Origin: Mariniphaga sp.
GTDB lineage: Bacteria; Bacteroidota; Bacteroidia; Bacteroidales; Prolixibacteraceae
Reading direction: 5' to 3'
DNA length: 64,000 nt
Assembly: GCA_025355585.1 (NCBI GenBank)
Contig: JANXZJ010000193.1
Location: 1-64,000 of the forward strand
Under the pieces are notes generated by a model. That model saw only the letters and a program-made list of their open reading frames with translations. It was not told the DNA's origin and did not search any database. A program made the position numbers and the translations under genes. This document shows, one piece after another, positions 53,162 through 61,694 of this stretch; within the stretch, counting starts at the first letter, position 1; each line of letters starts with the position of its first letter.

Positions 53162-54310
53162 ATGTCCAGAATTACCTTCTTTTTTATGGCTTTTTTGTTT
53201 TGGGGAGTGGTATGTTGTGCTCCAGGCAAGAAGAAATCAAATGATCATTCAAATGAAGATCGTAATTTGCCGGTTAGTTATGCCAACGGCTTTACGATCA
53301 GTGATCATGGGAATTACCGAAAAATAACTGTTATAGATCCGTGGCAGCAATCATCAGGGATTAGTTTCGAGTATTATCTTGTTGACCGTGATAGGGATAT
53401 CCCCGCAGTGCTTGCCGGAAAGGAAGTGATTAGAACACCTGTAAGACGTGTGATCTGTCTCTCAACCTCACACATTGGTTTTTTGAGTGCCCTCCACGAA
53501 ATTCCTTCACTGAAAGCCCTTTCGGGTGCCGGTTTTGTTTCTGATCCTGAAGTACAAAAGGCAGTTGCTTCGAAAACTGTTTTTGATGTTGGTTACGATC
53601 AGGGTATCAATTATGAATTGATTCTTAGTCTTAAACCTGATCTTATAATGGCTTATGGAGTAGGAGGGGAGGTGACAGGATTTATTAATAAGCTCCGCGA
53701 CCTGGGACTGAATGTGATTCTAAACGGGGAGTACCTCGAGGAAAATTCGCTGGCCAAAGCTGAATGGATAAAATTCGTTGGTGCATTTTACAACAAGGAT
53801 CAGGAAGCAGCGGACTATTTTTCCAGAATCGAAAAAAACTACAAAGACATTAAACAAAAGGTAGCAGCGGTTAAAAATCATCCTGTTGTTTTGACAGGTT
53901 TGCCTTATAAAGATGCATGGTGGATGGCCGGCGGTCATTCGAACCTTGCTTCATTGATCAGTGATGCAGGGGGAGAATTCCTTTGGCATGAGAACACTTC
54001 GCGTGAGGCTTTTGTCGTTTCGCTCGAAGAGGTTGTGATACGGTCTGCCAAAGCCGATTTCTGGATTAATTGCGGTACTGTAAATACACTTAATGAACTT
54101 CTTTCAACTGACAGCCGATTTACCGTCTTTCCGCAGGTTCGAAAAAAGGCTATATTTAACAACAATTTGCAGGTTGGCCCGGGTGGCGGGAACGATTACT
54201 GGGAACGAGGTGTGGTAAGACCTGATTTGATTTTGTCAGATTTGGTGAAAATCTTTCATCCGGAATGTGATAGTAGCAAAGTTTTTAATTTCTATAAAAA
54301 AATAGAATAG
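53162..54310 (+). CDS. Metal-chelate/B12-type ABC substrate-binding lipoprotein
   Basis: 382 residues. The lipoprotein signal ends with CC (WGVVCC about residues 15-20). The periplasmic-binding-protein class III fold (BtuF/FecB-like) has two lobes joined by a long helix: VICLSTSHIGFLSALHEIPSLKALSGAG, then ELILSLKPDLIMAYG, NVILNGEYLEENSLAKAEWIKFVGAFY, and VVLTGLPYKDAWWMAGGHSN. It precedes the permease and ATPase genes by 3 bases and forms an uptake operon with them for a siderophore, haem or cobalamin-like compound. The ligand is not assignable from sequence. Confidence 0.88.
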   Translation: MSRITFFFMAFLFWGVVCCAPGKKKSNDHSNEDRNLPVSYANGFTISDHGNYRKITVIDPWQQSSGISFEYYLVDRDRDIPAVLAGKEVIRTPVRRVICLSTSHIGFLSALHEIPSLKALSGAGFVSDPEVQKAVASKTVFDVGYDQGINYELILSLKPDLIMAYGVGGEVTGFINKLRDLGLNVILNGEYLEENSLAKAEWIKFVGAFYNKDQEAADYFSRIEKNYKDIKQKVAAVKNHPVVLTGLPYKDAWWMAGGHSNLASLISDAGGEFLWHENTSREAFVVSLEEVVIRSAKADFWINCGTVNTLNELLSTDSRFTVFPQVRKKAIFNNNLQVGPGGGNDYWERGVVRPDLILSDLVKIFHPECDSSKVFNFYKKIE

Positions 54311-54312
54311 TA

Positions 54313-55368
54313 GTGGCAGAAACAGTTATAAATAAGAATAATAATAACCGGGCTTTTCGGATACTGTTGCTATTGTCACTCCTTGTTCCACTGTTTTTTC
54401 TTGCCGATCTTTTGGTAGGCTCGTATTATATTTCGATCCCCGAAATTCTGAAGGCAATCTTTCGTTCCGAAAATGCGGATGCACAAATTGTATTAATCAT
54501 TAACCAGTTTCGTATTCCAAAGGCATTTACAGCAATTTTGGCTGGTGCTGCCTTGTCGGTTGCCGGATTGCAAATGCAAACTGTCTTTCGTAATCCTTTG
54601 GCAGGACCTTACATTTTAGGAGTAAGTTCCGGAGCAAGCCTGGGTGTTGCCTTACTAGTTCTTGGCACGGGCGGCTTGCTGGGCGGAGGTATCGTTTCGG
54701 CCGTCAGTTCATGGGGCATTGTTGCCGCGGCATGGATTGGTTCGGGCCTGGTACTGCTCGTGATTGTGATGATTTCTGCCCGCATTAAGGACATCATGAC
54801 CATCCTGATTCTTGGAATATTGATTTCGAGTGCCATATCTTCAGTTGTAAATATCCTTCAGTATTTCAGCAACGAATCAACGTTGAAGTCATTTGTTGTC
54901 TGGACAATGGGAAGTCTGGGAAGTGTTACAAATATCCAGTTATCGGTTTTATTCCCGTCTGTTCTGATCGGAATAATGATCGCTTTCTTCTCGTCAAAAT
55001 TTCTTGACGCCTTTTTATTGGGCGAAAATTATGCCCGGAGTATGGGGATGAACGTCCGGTTTGCCCGTTTGATGGTTTTCCTTTCAACATGCATTCTGGC
55101 AGGAAGTATCACCGCTTTTTGCGGGCCAATCGGGTTTATAGGGATTGCAGTTCCCCACATTGCGCGGATGCTTTTGCAAACGGCAAAACATCGTCTGCTG
55201 GTTCCCGGTACGATTTTAATCGGGGCATTGATGATGCTCGTGAGCGATATCATCTCGCAGCTTCCGGGTTCCGAAAGCACATTACCTGTCAATTCGGTGA
55301 CCGCCTTGCTCGGAATTCCGATTGTAATCTGGATCATTATTCGTAACAAAAACAGCGGGATGATATGA
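54313..55368 (+). CDS. FecCD/BtuC-family ABC permease
   Basis: 351 residues, GTG start at 54313. About ten transmembrane helices with family motifs RIPKAFTAILAGAALSVAGLQMQTVFRNPLAGPYILGVSSGASLG (about 60-105) and the cytoplasmic coupling region near FCGPIGFIGIAVPHIARML (about 270). It forms the inner-membrane channel of the importer whose binding protein precedes it and whose ATPase overlaps it by four bases (ATGA, stop/start at 55365). Confidence 0.95.
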   Translation: MAETVINKNNNNRAFRILLLLSLLVPLFFLADLLVGSYYISIPEILKAIFRSENADAQIVLIINQFRIPKAFTAILAGAALSVAGLQMQTVFRNPLAGPYILGVSSGASLGVALLVLGTGGLLGGGIVSAVSSWGIVAAAWIGSGLVLLVIVMISARIKDIMTILILGILISSAISSVVNILQYFSNESTLKSFVVWTMGSLGSVTNIQLSVLFPSVLIGIMIAFFSSKFLDAFLLGENYARSMGMNVRFARLMVFLSTCILAGSITAFCGPIGFIGIAVPHIARMLLQTAKHRLLVPGTILIGALMMLVSDIISQLPGSESTLPVNSVTALLGIPIVIWIIIRNKNSGMI

Positions 55369-56375
55369 TCGGGGAAGAGAAAATCATCGCATTAAATAAT
55401 GCCACGATTGGTTACAAGGCGAAAACCCATTCGGTGAATGTGGTGAAAGCTGGTATTTCGGTCTATGCGCTCAAAGGCGAACTTGTTGCGCTGATTGGCG
55501 GTAATGGCGTCGGCAAAAGTACCCTTTTAAGGACAATTGCCGGGTTTCAGCCTTCAATGGGAGGTGATGTATTGATCAGGGGAAAACAGGTGAATGCTTA
55601 CCGCGAAAAGGAACTGGCGCTGATCATGAGTTTTGTCTCGACTGAAATTATCCGTGTACCGAATCTCTCTGTATTTGATCTTGTTTCATTGGGTCGTTAT
55701 CCGCACACCAACTGGTTCGGAAAATTACTTGACGAAGATCGCGATATTGTCGAAGAGGCAATCAAATCTGTCGGATTGAAAGGATATGAAAACCGCATGG
55801 TGAATTATATTTCGGATGGCGAGCGACAAAAAGCGATGATCGCCAGAACGTTGGCCCAGAATACCGATGTGATAGTATTGGACGAACCTACGGCATTTCT
55901 TGACTTGTCGAATAAATACGAGATTGTACATATTTTGCACGAATTGGCAAGCGAAAAAGGGAAAACGATTCTGTTTTCGACGCACGACCTCACCACTGCC
56001 ATTGCAGAGTCTGACCGTATGTGGGTCATGCTGAACGAATCCGTTGAACAGGGTTCGCCCGAAGATTTAATTCTAAATGGCGATTTTGCTTCGCTGTTTC
56101 ATAGCGAGCACCTCTTTTTCGATCAGGAGAAAGGTGATTTCCGGATAAAAAAATTGACCAAGCGAAAAGCAATTGTTGCTGGGAAGGGTATTGCTGTAGA
56201 TTGGACGGTGAAGGCTCTTGAAAGAAACGGGTTTGAAATAATTGATTCTGAAAGCGCCGGAGATGTGATTGTGATAATTGATGTTGCGTATCCTGAATGG
56301 ACGGTTATGCACCAGGAACAAACTGCTAAATTTGATTCACTTCTTTCGGTTTGCAGATATTTGAATAGGATGTAA
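55365..56375 (+). CDS. ABC transporter ATPase with C-terminal extension
   Basis: 336 residues. ATPase domain: Walker A GGNGVGKST (about 45-53), signature ISDGERQKAMIARTLA, Walker B VIVLDEPTAFLD, H-loop STHD. It drives the upstream permease. A normal FecE/BtuD-type ATPase is about 255-265 residues; here about 75 extra residues follow (FRIKKLTKRKAIVAGKGIAVDW...ERNGFEIIDSESAGDVIVIIDVA). This tail has a Rossmann-like glycine start and could be a small regulatory domain of unknown type. Confidence 0.92.
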   Translation: MIGEEKIIALNNATIGYKAKTHSVNVVKAGISVYALKGELVALIGGNGVGKSTLLRTIAGFQPSMGGDVLIRGKQVNAYREKELALIMSFVSTEIIRVPNLSVFDLVSLGRYPHTNWFGKLLDEDRDIVEEAIKSVGLKGYENRMVNYISDGERQKAMIARTLAQNTDVIVLDEPTAFLDLSNKYEIVHILHELASEKGKTILFSTHDLTTAIAESDRMWVMLNESVEQGSPEDLILNGDFASLFHSEHLFFDQEKGDFRIKKLTKRKAIVAGKGIAVDWTVKALERNGFEIIDSESAGDVIVIIDVAYPEWTVMHQEQTAKFDSLLSVCRYLNRM

Positions 56376-56392
56376 AATAAATTTAGGAATGA

Positions 56393-56665
56393 TCAAAACA
56401 GATCGGAATGGGTTCCGGTACCAATAAGAGTGATTATTTTTTGATCATCATTTTTGATCCAAATCAGAAGCCAATCTGGTTTTATGTGACATTTCCAATA
56501 TCCTTGAAGTTTGCCCGATAAGATATGTGGATTATGATTTGGCGGTACGTTTCCGGTTTCTGTAAGCGAAGTCAATATCTTGTCAAGCAAAGGAATGTCG
56601 TATTTTCGCTTTGTACATTGCTAGTAATTTCGTAGGAACCTATTGGTGAAGGTTACTTCATACAT
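56393..56665 (-). pseudogene. YafQ-type RelE-superfamily toxin, interrupted by in-frame TAG
   Basis: The frame starts at ATG 56665-56663, four bases after the antitoxin stop, and runs to 56393 (91 codons), with one TAG at 56623-56621 (codon 15). Around it the sequence reads MYEVTFTNRFLRNY-stop-QCTKRKYDIPLLDKIL, matching the YafQ start M-x-x-x-x-T-x-x-F-x-x-D-x-K-x-x-x-K-R. The rest is intact: NHNPHILSGKLQGYWKCHIKPDWLLIWI and the end GTGTHSDLF with the catalytic His. YafQ is an mRNA-cleaving toxin acting on ribosomes. The TAG (from CAG or AAG by one base) should abolish it. The TTG at 56590 could restart translation without the N-terminus. Confidence 0.8.
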
Positions 56666-56669
56666 AAGC

Positions 56670-56867
56670 CTATTTTTTAAGCTTCTCGAGTAAATCAGCT
56701 ATGTTTTTTGTGCGGGTCACTTTGCCTAAACGTGCTTCTTCCATTGATTTTAATAATGAGGTATTAGGTATTTTTTCGTCTATAATTTTAGCATACCGTT
56801 GGGTTCTCAGAAACTCAATCATTCTTTTGGCATCTGTCGTTTTATCGTTAATGATGATGGTTATCAT
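56670..56867 (-). CDS. Antitoxin of the YafQ-type toxin
   Basis: 65 residues: an N-terminal short strand (MITIIIND) and helical remainder with KIPNTSLLKSMEEARLGKVTRTKNIADLLEKLKK. It precedes the toxin frame by four bases in the usual antitoxin-toxin order. The C-terminal part carries a 'S-M-E-E-A-R-x-G' segment typical of small Bacteroidota antitoxins that accompany YafQ/RelE. It has no clear DNA-binding motif of its own at this length. Since the partner toxin is broken, it may be an orphan antitoxin. Confidence 0.72.
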   Translation of the reverse strand: MITIIINDKTTDAKRMIEFLRTQRYAKIIDEKIPNTSLLKSMEEARLGKVTRTKNIADLLEKLKK

Positions 56868-56965
56868 ATCTAATTTTTTTTACAAATATATAAAACCTGT
56901 TTGAAATATATTCCAATGTTCTTTATCACATCACGGGTTTGCAATCAGTTAAATGGTTAGTAACA

Positions 56966-57002
56966 AACAAAAACGGAGCAACATCTTTTTGACATTGCTC
57001 CG
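56966..57002 (-). terminator. Rho-independent terminator of grpE-dnaJ
   Basis: CGGAGCAA (56974-56981) pairs with TTGCTCCG (56995-57002). On the minus strand, TTTTTGTTTG follows. Confidence 0.88.
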
Positions 57003-57028
57003 CTGATAAAATATTTCGGATGCTCCCG

Positions 57029-58177
57029 TTATTCGAACATATCTTTTACCTTATCGAAGAAACCTTTGTCCTGATTTCCTTCCGGAGAAATAAAATTGGG
57101 TGAAACCTGCAGTTTTTCAAGCGTTTTACGTTCTTCAGCCGTTAATTTTTGAGGAACCCAGGCATGGATCTTCACCAATAAATCGCCTTTACCATAACCA
57201 TTTACGTCGGGTAAACCTTTTCCGCGAAGGCGGAGAATCTTTTCGGGTTGTGTTCCGGATTCAATTTTCACTTTCACTTTTCCGTCGATCGTAGGGATCT
57301 CGGTTGTGACACCCAATGAAATATCGGGGAATGAAAGGTAGAGGTTATAGATCAGATCGTTTTCATCGCGTGTAAGTTCAGGATGTTCTTCTTCCGAAAT
57401 AAGGATCAGAAGATCGCCTGGCATTCCTCCGCGACGTGCTCCGTTTCCTTTGCCTTCCAGCGACAGCTGCATCCCTTCGGCTACTCCGGCAGGAATCTTC
57501 ACCGTGATTACCTCTTCACCCTGAATGATTCCTTCTCCATAACAGGTGTCGCATTTGTGAGAGATGATTTTACCGTCACCACCGCATGTTGGACAGGTTG
57601 ACGTGGTTTGCATTTGTCCCAGGAACGTATTGCTTAAACGGGTTACTTGGCCTGATCCGCGACAGGTTGAACAGGTTGTAAACCCGCTACTTCCTTTGGC
57701 GCCACTTCCATGACAGGTTGTACAGGTTACATATTTTTTTACCTTGAGTTTTTTCTCAGCTCCATGAGCAATTTCGCTTAGATCGAGGCTCACTTTAACG
57801 CGTAAGTTTGAACCGCGATTGACACGTTGGCTCCTTCCACCTGAGCTAAATCCTCCTCCAAAGCCACCAAAACCGCCGCCTCCAAAGATATCGCCGAACA
57901 TTGAGAAGATATCGTCCATCGAACGACCACCACCGCCAAATCCGCCCTGATTACCCAATCCGGCATGGCCATACTGGTCATATCGTTGTTTTTTTTCAGC
58001 ACTGCTCAATACTTCGTAAGCTTCTGCTGCCTCCTTAAAATTTTCTTCCGATTGCTTATCTCCCGGATTCTTATCGGGATGGTACTGCATGGCTTTTTTT
58101 CTGTAAGCCTTTTTTATTTCATCAGCGCTTGCACTTTTGCTTACACCTAAAACTTCGTAGTAATCTCTTTTAGCCAT
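57029..58177 (-). CDS. dnaJ: Chaperone DnaJ
   Basis: 382 residues, complete type I DnaJ. J-domain with HPD (YHPDKNPG, about 33-40). A Gly/Phe-rich region follows (about 75-120). Four zinc-finger CxxCxGxG motifs come next: [24 protein letters not shown] and CDTCYGEG (about 150-210). A C-terminal peptide-binding and dimerisation region ends the protein. It is a co-chaperone that delivers clients to DnaK and stimulates its ATPase. It lies 35 bases downstream of grpE, but dnaK is not in the window. Confidence 0.97.
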   Translation of the reverse strand: MAKRDYYEVLGVSKSASADEIKKAYRKKAMQYHPDKNPGDKQSEENFKEAAEAYEVLSSAEKKQRYDQYGHAGLGNQGGFGGGGRSMDDIFSMFGDIFGGGGFGGFGGGFSSGGRSQRVNRGSNLRVKVSLDLSEIAHGAEKKLKVKKYVTCTTCHGSGAKGSSGFTTCSTCRGSGQVTRLSNTFLGQMQTTSTCPTCGGDGKIISHKCDTCYGEGIIQGEEVITVKIPAGVAEGMQLSLEGKGNGARRGGMPGDLLILISEEEHPELTRDENDLIYNLYLSFPDISLGVTTEIPTIDGKVKVKIESGTQPEKILRLRGKGLPDVNGYGKGDLLVKIHAWVPQKLTAEERKTLEKLQVSPNFISPEGNQDKGFFDKVKDMFE

Positions 58178-58212
58178 TTTCAGTTTATTGTGAGGTTTTA
58201 ACCTGTTTTTAA

Positions 58213-58872
58213 TTATTCGCCCACCACAACTTTGGCAAACCTTATAACCTTATCATTCAGATAATATCCTTTTTGAATCACATCAATTATCTTGCCTTTC
58301 AATTCTTCCGAAGGAGCAGGTATTTTTGTCAGTGCTTCATGCAAATCAGTATCAAAGGATTTTCCTACTGCTTCAATTTCGGTGATACCGTTTTGCTTGT
58401 TAAATTCTTTGAATTTATTATATATCAATAATATACCTTCCTTCGTGGCTTCAAAATCCATTCCTTGTTCAATGGAGTGCATGGCTCTTTCGAAGTCATC
58501 GGTTACCGGCAAAATACTCAACATAACCGATTCGGCTGCCGTTTTTGTCAGTTCCATTCGTTCTCTTAACGTCCGTTTACGATAGTTGTCAAATTCAGCT
58601 GATAAGCGAAGGTATTTGTCATTCATTTCCTTGTTGGCACTTTCCAGTTCAGCTATTTTAGCTTCCAATAGTTGTTTTTCATCAAGTACAGGTAACTCTT
58701 CAATTGGCAGCTCCAGTACTTCTTCATCGGATGCGATTGCTCCATCCTGCTCAATAGGTTTTTGATTATCAGTATTTAAATCAACAACCTTGTTTTTTTC
58801 AACTTTTGTGGTTTCTTTATGATCCTTCTTCTTCATCTGCGAATTCTTATCTTTAAAAAAATTGAATTTCAT
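58213..58872 (-). CDS. grpE: Nucleotide exchange factor GrpE
   Basis: 219 residues: charged N-terminal tail, long coiled coil (about 65-110), then [73 protein letters not shown] and [47 protein letters not shown], the canonical GrpE C-terminal beta-wing. It releases ADP from DnaK. Met13 is an alternative start, as the first 12 residues are not conserved in the family. It forms an operon with dnaJ. Confidence 0.94.
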   Translation of the reverse strand: MKFNFFKDKNSQMKKKDHKETTKVEKNKVVDLNTDNQKPIEQDGAIASDEEVLELPIEELPVLDEKQLLEAKIAELESANKEMNDKYLRLSAEFDNYRKRTLRERMELTKTAAESVMLSILPVTDDFERAMHSIEQGMDFEATKEGILLIYNKFKEFNKQNGITEIEAVGKSFDTDLHEALTKIPAPSEELKGKIIDVIQKGYYLNDKVIRFAKVVVGE

Positions 58873-59079
58873 TTTTGTATAAAGGTTCCCGACTGCGAGT
58901 TTCGGGGACGTTTTACCTTTATTACGCCCTTGTTAAATTATTTACAAAATCTCTTTGATGAGTGTTCAAAAATTTTGCCAATTGTCAATTCATAGACAAA
59001 ATGGCACAATGTAGGGTGCTTTGCTGTCAATAGGTGCCAGATCAATTGATAATCCTCAATTAATCAGACTGAATAATTT

Positions 59080-59604
59080 CTATCTTTTCAATGATTCCAG
59101 CTTTTCATCAAGCGCTGTACCCCTGAGGTTCGTAGCAAGGATTATTCCTTTACCATCAATCAGGAAGCTGGAAGGTATGGACCGTATCTGATACTGGTTG
59201 ATGTAATCAGCAGTACTACCAGGTTTGCAAACATGGTTTTCCCAGGTCAAATGATCGGCTTGTATTGCTTTTTTCCATGCATCTACATCCTTATCGAAAG
59301 AGACACTAAAAACAGTAAATCCCTTTCCACCAACAAATGAGGCATCTTTAAATTTTGAATAGGCTGCCACGACAGATGGATTCTCATTTCTGCATGGACG
59401 ACACCATGAAGCCCAGAAATCGATCAGTACAACTTTACCTGCAAGGGATGATAATTTCACTTGCTGACCTGTAACCGAGTTTTCGATAATTTCAGGTGCT
59501 TTGTCGCCAACCTGAATACCAGTCCGTATAAGTGATTGACCATTGGCCAGAATTGCTGATAACACAAAAGTTACTGCGACGATTGAAGTTTTTAAATATC
59601 TCAT
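59080..59604 (-). CDS. TlpA-like periplasmic thioredoxin-fold protein
   Basis: 174 residues: signal peptide (MRYLKTSIVAVTFVLSAILANG), then a thioredoxin domain with VLIDFWASWCRPCRNENP (catalytic CxxC, about 70-73) and the cis-Pro segment IRSIPSSFLIDGKGII. It belongs to the AhpC/TSA-TlpA type exported reductases of Bacteroidota that keep periplasmic thiols reduced or help cytochrome maturation. It lies just downstream of murA on the same strand (20-base spacing), but no functional link is implied. Confidence 0.9.
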   Translation of the reverse strand: MRYLKTSIVAVTFVLSAILANGQSLIRTGIQVGDKAPEIIENSVTGQQVKLSSLAGKVVLIDFWASWCRPCRNENPSVVAAYSKFKDASFVGGKGFTVFSVSFDKDVDAWKKAIQADHLTWENHVCKPGSTADYINQYQIRSIPSSFLIDGKGIILATNLRGTALDEKLESLKR

Positions 59605-59623
59605 AATTTATAATTTGCGAAAT

Positions 59624-60928
59624 TTATTCACGCGTGATTTTAGCTCCGATCGCGTTAAGCCGGAGGTCTATATTTTCGTATCCACGGTCAATTTGTTCGA
59701 TGTGGTCGATTGTCGATTTTCCTGTGGCAGAAAGTGCAGCAATTAATAAAGCTACTCCGGCTCTGATATCGGGTGAACTCATTCTCATCCCTCTAAGATT
59801 GTGCGATTTATCAAGGCCAATCACTGTTGCACGGTGTGGGTCACACAATATGATTTTTGCACCCATTTCGATGAGACGGTCCACAAAAAACAAACGGCTT
59901 TCGAACATCTTCTGGTGAATTAACACACTTCCGCGGGCTTGTGTTGCGATAACAAGGAAAATACTTAATAAATCGGGGGTTAATCCGGGCCAGGGCGCAT
60001 CTGCAACCGTAAGAATCGAACCATCAATGAACGATTCAATCTCATAGTGCTCCTGTATTGGAATATGCAGGTCGTCTCCCTTACGGATCATATTAATGCC
60101 GAATCGACGAAAAGATTCTGGAATGATTCCCAACTGATCGTATCCTACATTTTTAATCGTAATATCTGAAGCCGTCATTGCAGCAAGTCCGATAAAACTT
60201 CCAACTTCAATCATATCGGGTAACAATACATGAGCGCAACCTGTTAATGAGGTTACCCCTTTGATTGTTAAAAGATTGGAACCTACTCCCTGAATGTTTG
60301 CCCCCATGCAGATCAGCATTTTACACAACTGTTGCAGATACGGTTCGCAGGCAGCGTTGTAGATGGTAGTTGTTCCGACAGCAAGTGTTGCAGCCATCAC
60401 AAGATTGGCAGTCCCTGTTACCGAGGCTTCATCAAGCAGCATGTAGCAACCTGTCAGTTGTTTTGCTTCAACACGATAAGAAGATTCAGTATTGTCGTAA
60501 GTAAATCGGGCTCCAAGTGCTTCGAAACCACGAAAATGGGTATCGAGTCTTCTTCTTCCGATTTTATCTCCGCCAGGTTGGGGGATTATGCAGACGCCAT
60601 ATCGGGTAAGCAACGGACCGATGATCATCAACGAGCCACGCAGACTCCCTGCCTGCGAAAAAAACAGCGGGGATTTAAGCTGATCAATGTCGATTTCATC
60701 GGCTTGAAATGAGAAGGTTGCTTTGGATATCCGCTCAATTTTTGATCCCAGATTAATGAGGATTTCGATGAGTTTCAATACATCACTAATCTCGGGAATA
60801 TTTGAGATTGTGATTTTATGCGAAGTGAGTAACGTGGCACAAATCACCTGCAATGCCTCATTTTTAGCTCCTTGCGGTGATAATTCTCCATGGAGGCGGC
60901 TACCACCTTCAATAATAAACCTTGCCAT
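59624..60928 (-). CDS. murA: UDP-N-acetylglucosamine 1-carboxyvinyltransferase MurA
   Basis: 434 residues; transfers enolpyruvyl from PEP to UDP-GlcNAc, the first step of peptidoglycan synthesis. QGAKNEAL with Lys22 is present. The catalytic-loop position that is Cys115 in E. coli (P-G-G-C-x-I-G) is Asp121 here (PGGDKIG). In mycobacteria and some other groups this Cys-to-Asp change makes MurA insensitive to fosfomycin. The other conserved segments are there: RRRLDTHFRGFEALGA, ASVTGTANLVMAATLAVGTT, PDMIEVGSFIGLAAMTA and DIRAGVALLIAALSATGKSTI. It is downstream of the DUF4290 gene by 17 bases. Confidence 0.95.
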   Translation of the reverse strand: MARFIIEGGSRLHGELSPQGAKNEALQVICATLLTSHKITISNIPEISDVLKLIEILINLGSKIERISKATFSFQADEIDIDQLKSPLFFSQAGSLRGSLMIIGPLLTRYGVCIIPQPGGDKIGRRRLDTHFRGFEALGARFTYDNTESSYRVEAKQLTGCYMLLDEASVTGTANLVMAATLAVGTTTIYNAACEPYLQQLCKMLICMGANIQGVGSNLLTIKGVTSLTGCAHVLLPDMIEVGSFIGLAAMTASDITIKNVGYDQLGIIPESFRRFGINMIRKGDDLHIPIQEHYEIESFIDGSILTVADAPWPGLTPDLLSIFLVIATQARGSVLIHQKMFESRLFFVDRLIEMGAKIILCDPHRATVIGLDKSHNLRGMRMSSPDIRAGVALLIAALSATGKSTIDHIEQIDRGYENIDLRLNAIGAKITRE

Positions 60929-60945
60929 TTCTACTTCTTATATGC

Positions 60946-61590
60946 CTATTTACGTTTACGGGACTGATTCGACATGTTCGATTGATTCGATGACATGTTC
61001 GTTATTTTGCCTTTTTTTGGTTGAGGTTTGAAAATGTCGTTGACTTCCTGAAGGTGCATATCCGGCTTTGGAATAAGTTTACCGTACGAAAGATCGGCCA
61101 TATCCTTTAATATTTTTGAATCTTCAACCGCATCCTTGTTCCAAACCAGGTATGATTTTTTCATTTGGTTGGCAAGCATCTCAGTATTTACTGCTTTGGC
61201 CGGATTGTCATCTTCAAGTCGGGCAGTCGCTGCAATATAGGTTTCCATGATCTTTCCATAATGACGGTATTTTATATCGCTCTGACCATAAGGTATTAAC
61301 CTTGGCTTCTCAATAAATGTTTCCGGTTTTGGCGGATCGTAAGGGTAATCAATATCCAACTTGAAATCGGACATAATAGCGATATGATCCCAAAGTTTGT
61401 GTTTGAATTCGTTGATATCGCGAAGGTAAGGATACATCATACCCATCACGTCAATTACTGCCTTAACAGCAAGTATCCGCTCTTCGCGGTTTTCGATCTG
61501 CATGATATGATCAACCATTTTATGAATACTTCTTCCGTATTCGGGAAGTTTCATTTTCTTGCGCTGGGTATTATAATCGCGTTCTATCAT
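60946..61590 (-). CDS. DUF4290 protein
   Basis: 214 residues. The N-terminus Y-N-T-Q-R-x-K-M-x-L-P-E-Y-G-R-S-I-x-K-M-V is the hallmark of DUF4290, a cytosolic Bacteroidota-specific family of unknown role commonly found beside murA. Helical middle (LRDINEFKHKLWDHIAIMSDFKLDIDYPYDPP), then a low-complexity, basic, Asn/Ser-rich tail (NMSSNQSNMSNQSRKRK). Directly upstream of murA in the same operon. Confidence 0.88.
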   Translation of the reverse strand: MIERDYNTQRKKMKLPEYGRSIHKMVDHIMQIENREERILAVKAVIDVMGMMYPYLRDINEFKHKLWDHIAIMSDFKLDIDYPYDPPKPETFIEKPRLIPYGQSDIKYRHYGKIMETYIAATARLEDDNPAKAVNTEMLANQMKKSYLVWNKDAVEDSKILKDMADLSYGKLIPKPDMHLQEVNDIFKPQPKKGKITNMSSNQSNMSNQSRKRK

Positions 61591-61694
61591 TGTGCTTTAA
61601 TTAATTATCGTGTGGGACCGGCATTGCAGATCAATGTATTTTTCAATCTGCAAAGCTAATCGTTTTTAATTGTTATTTCAAATCTATGGTAACA

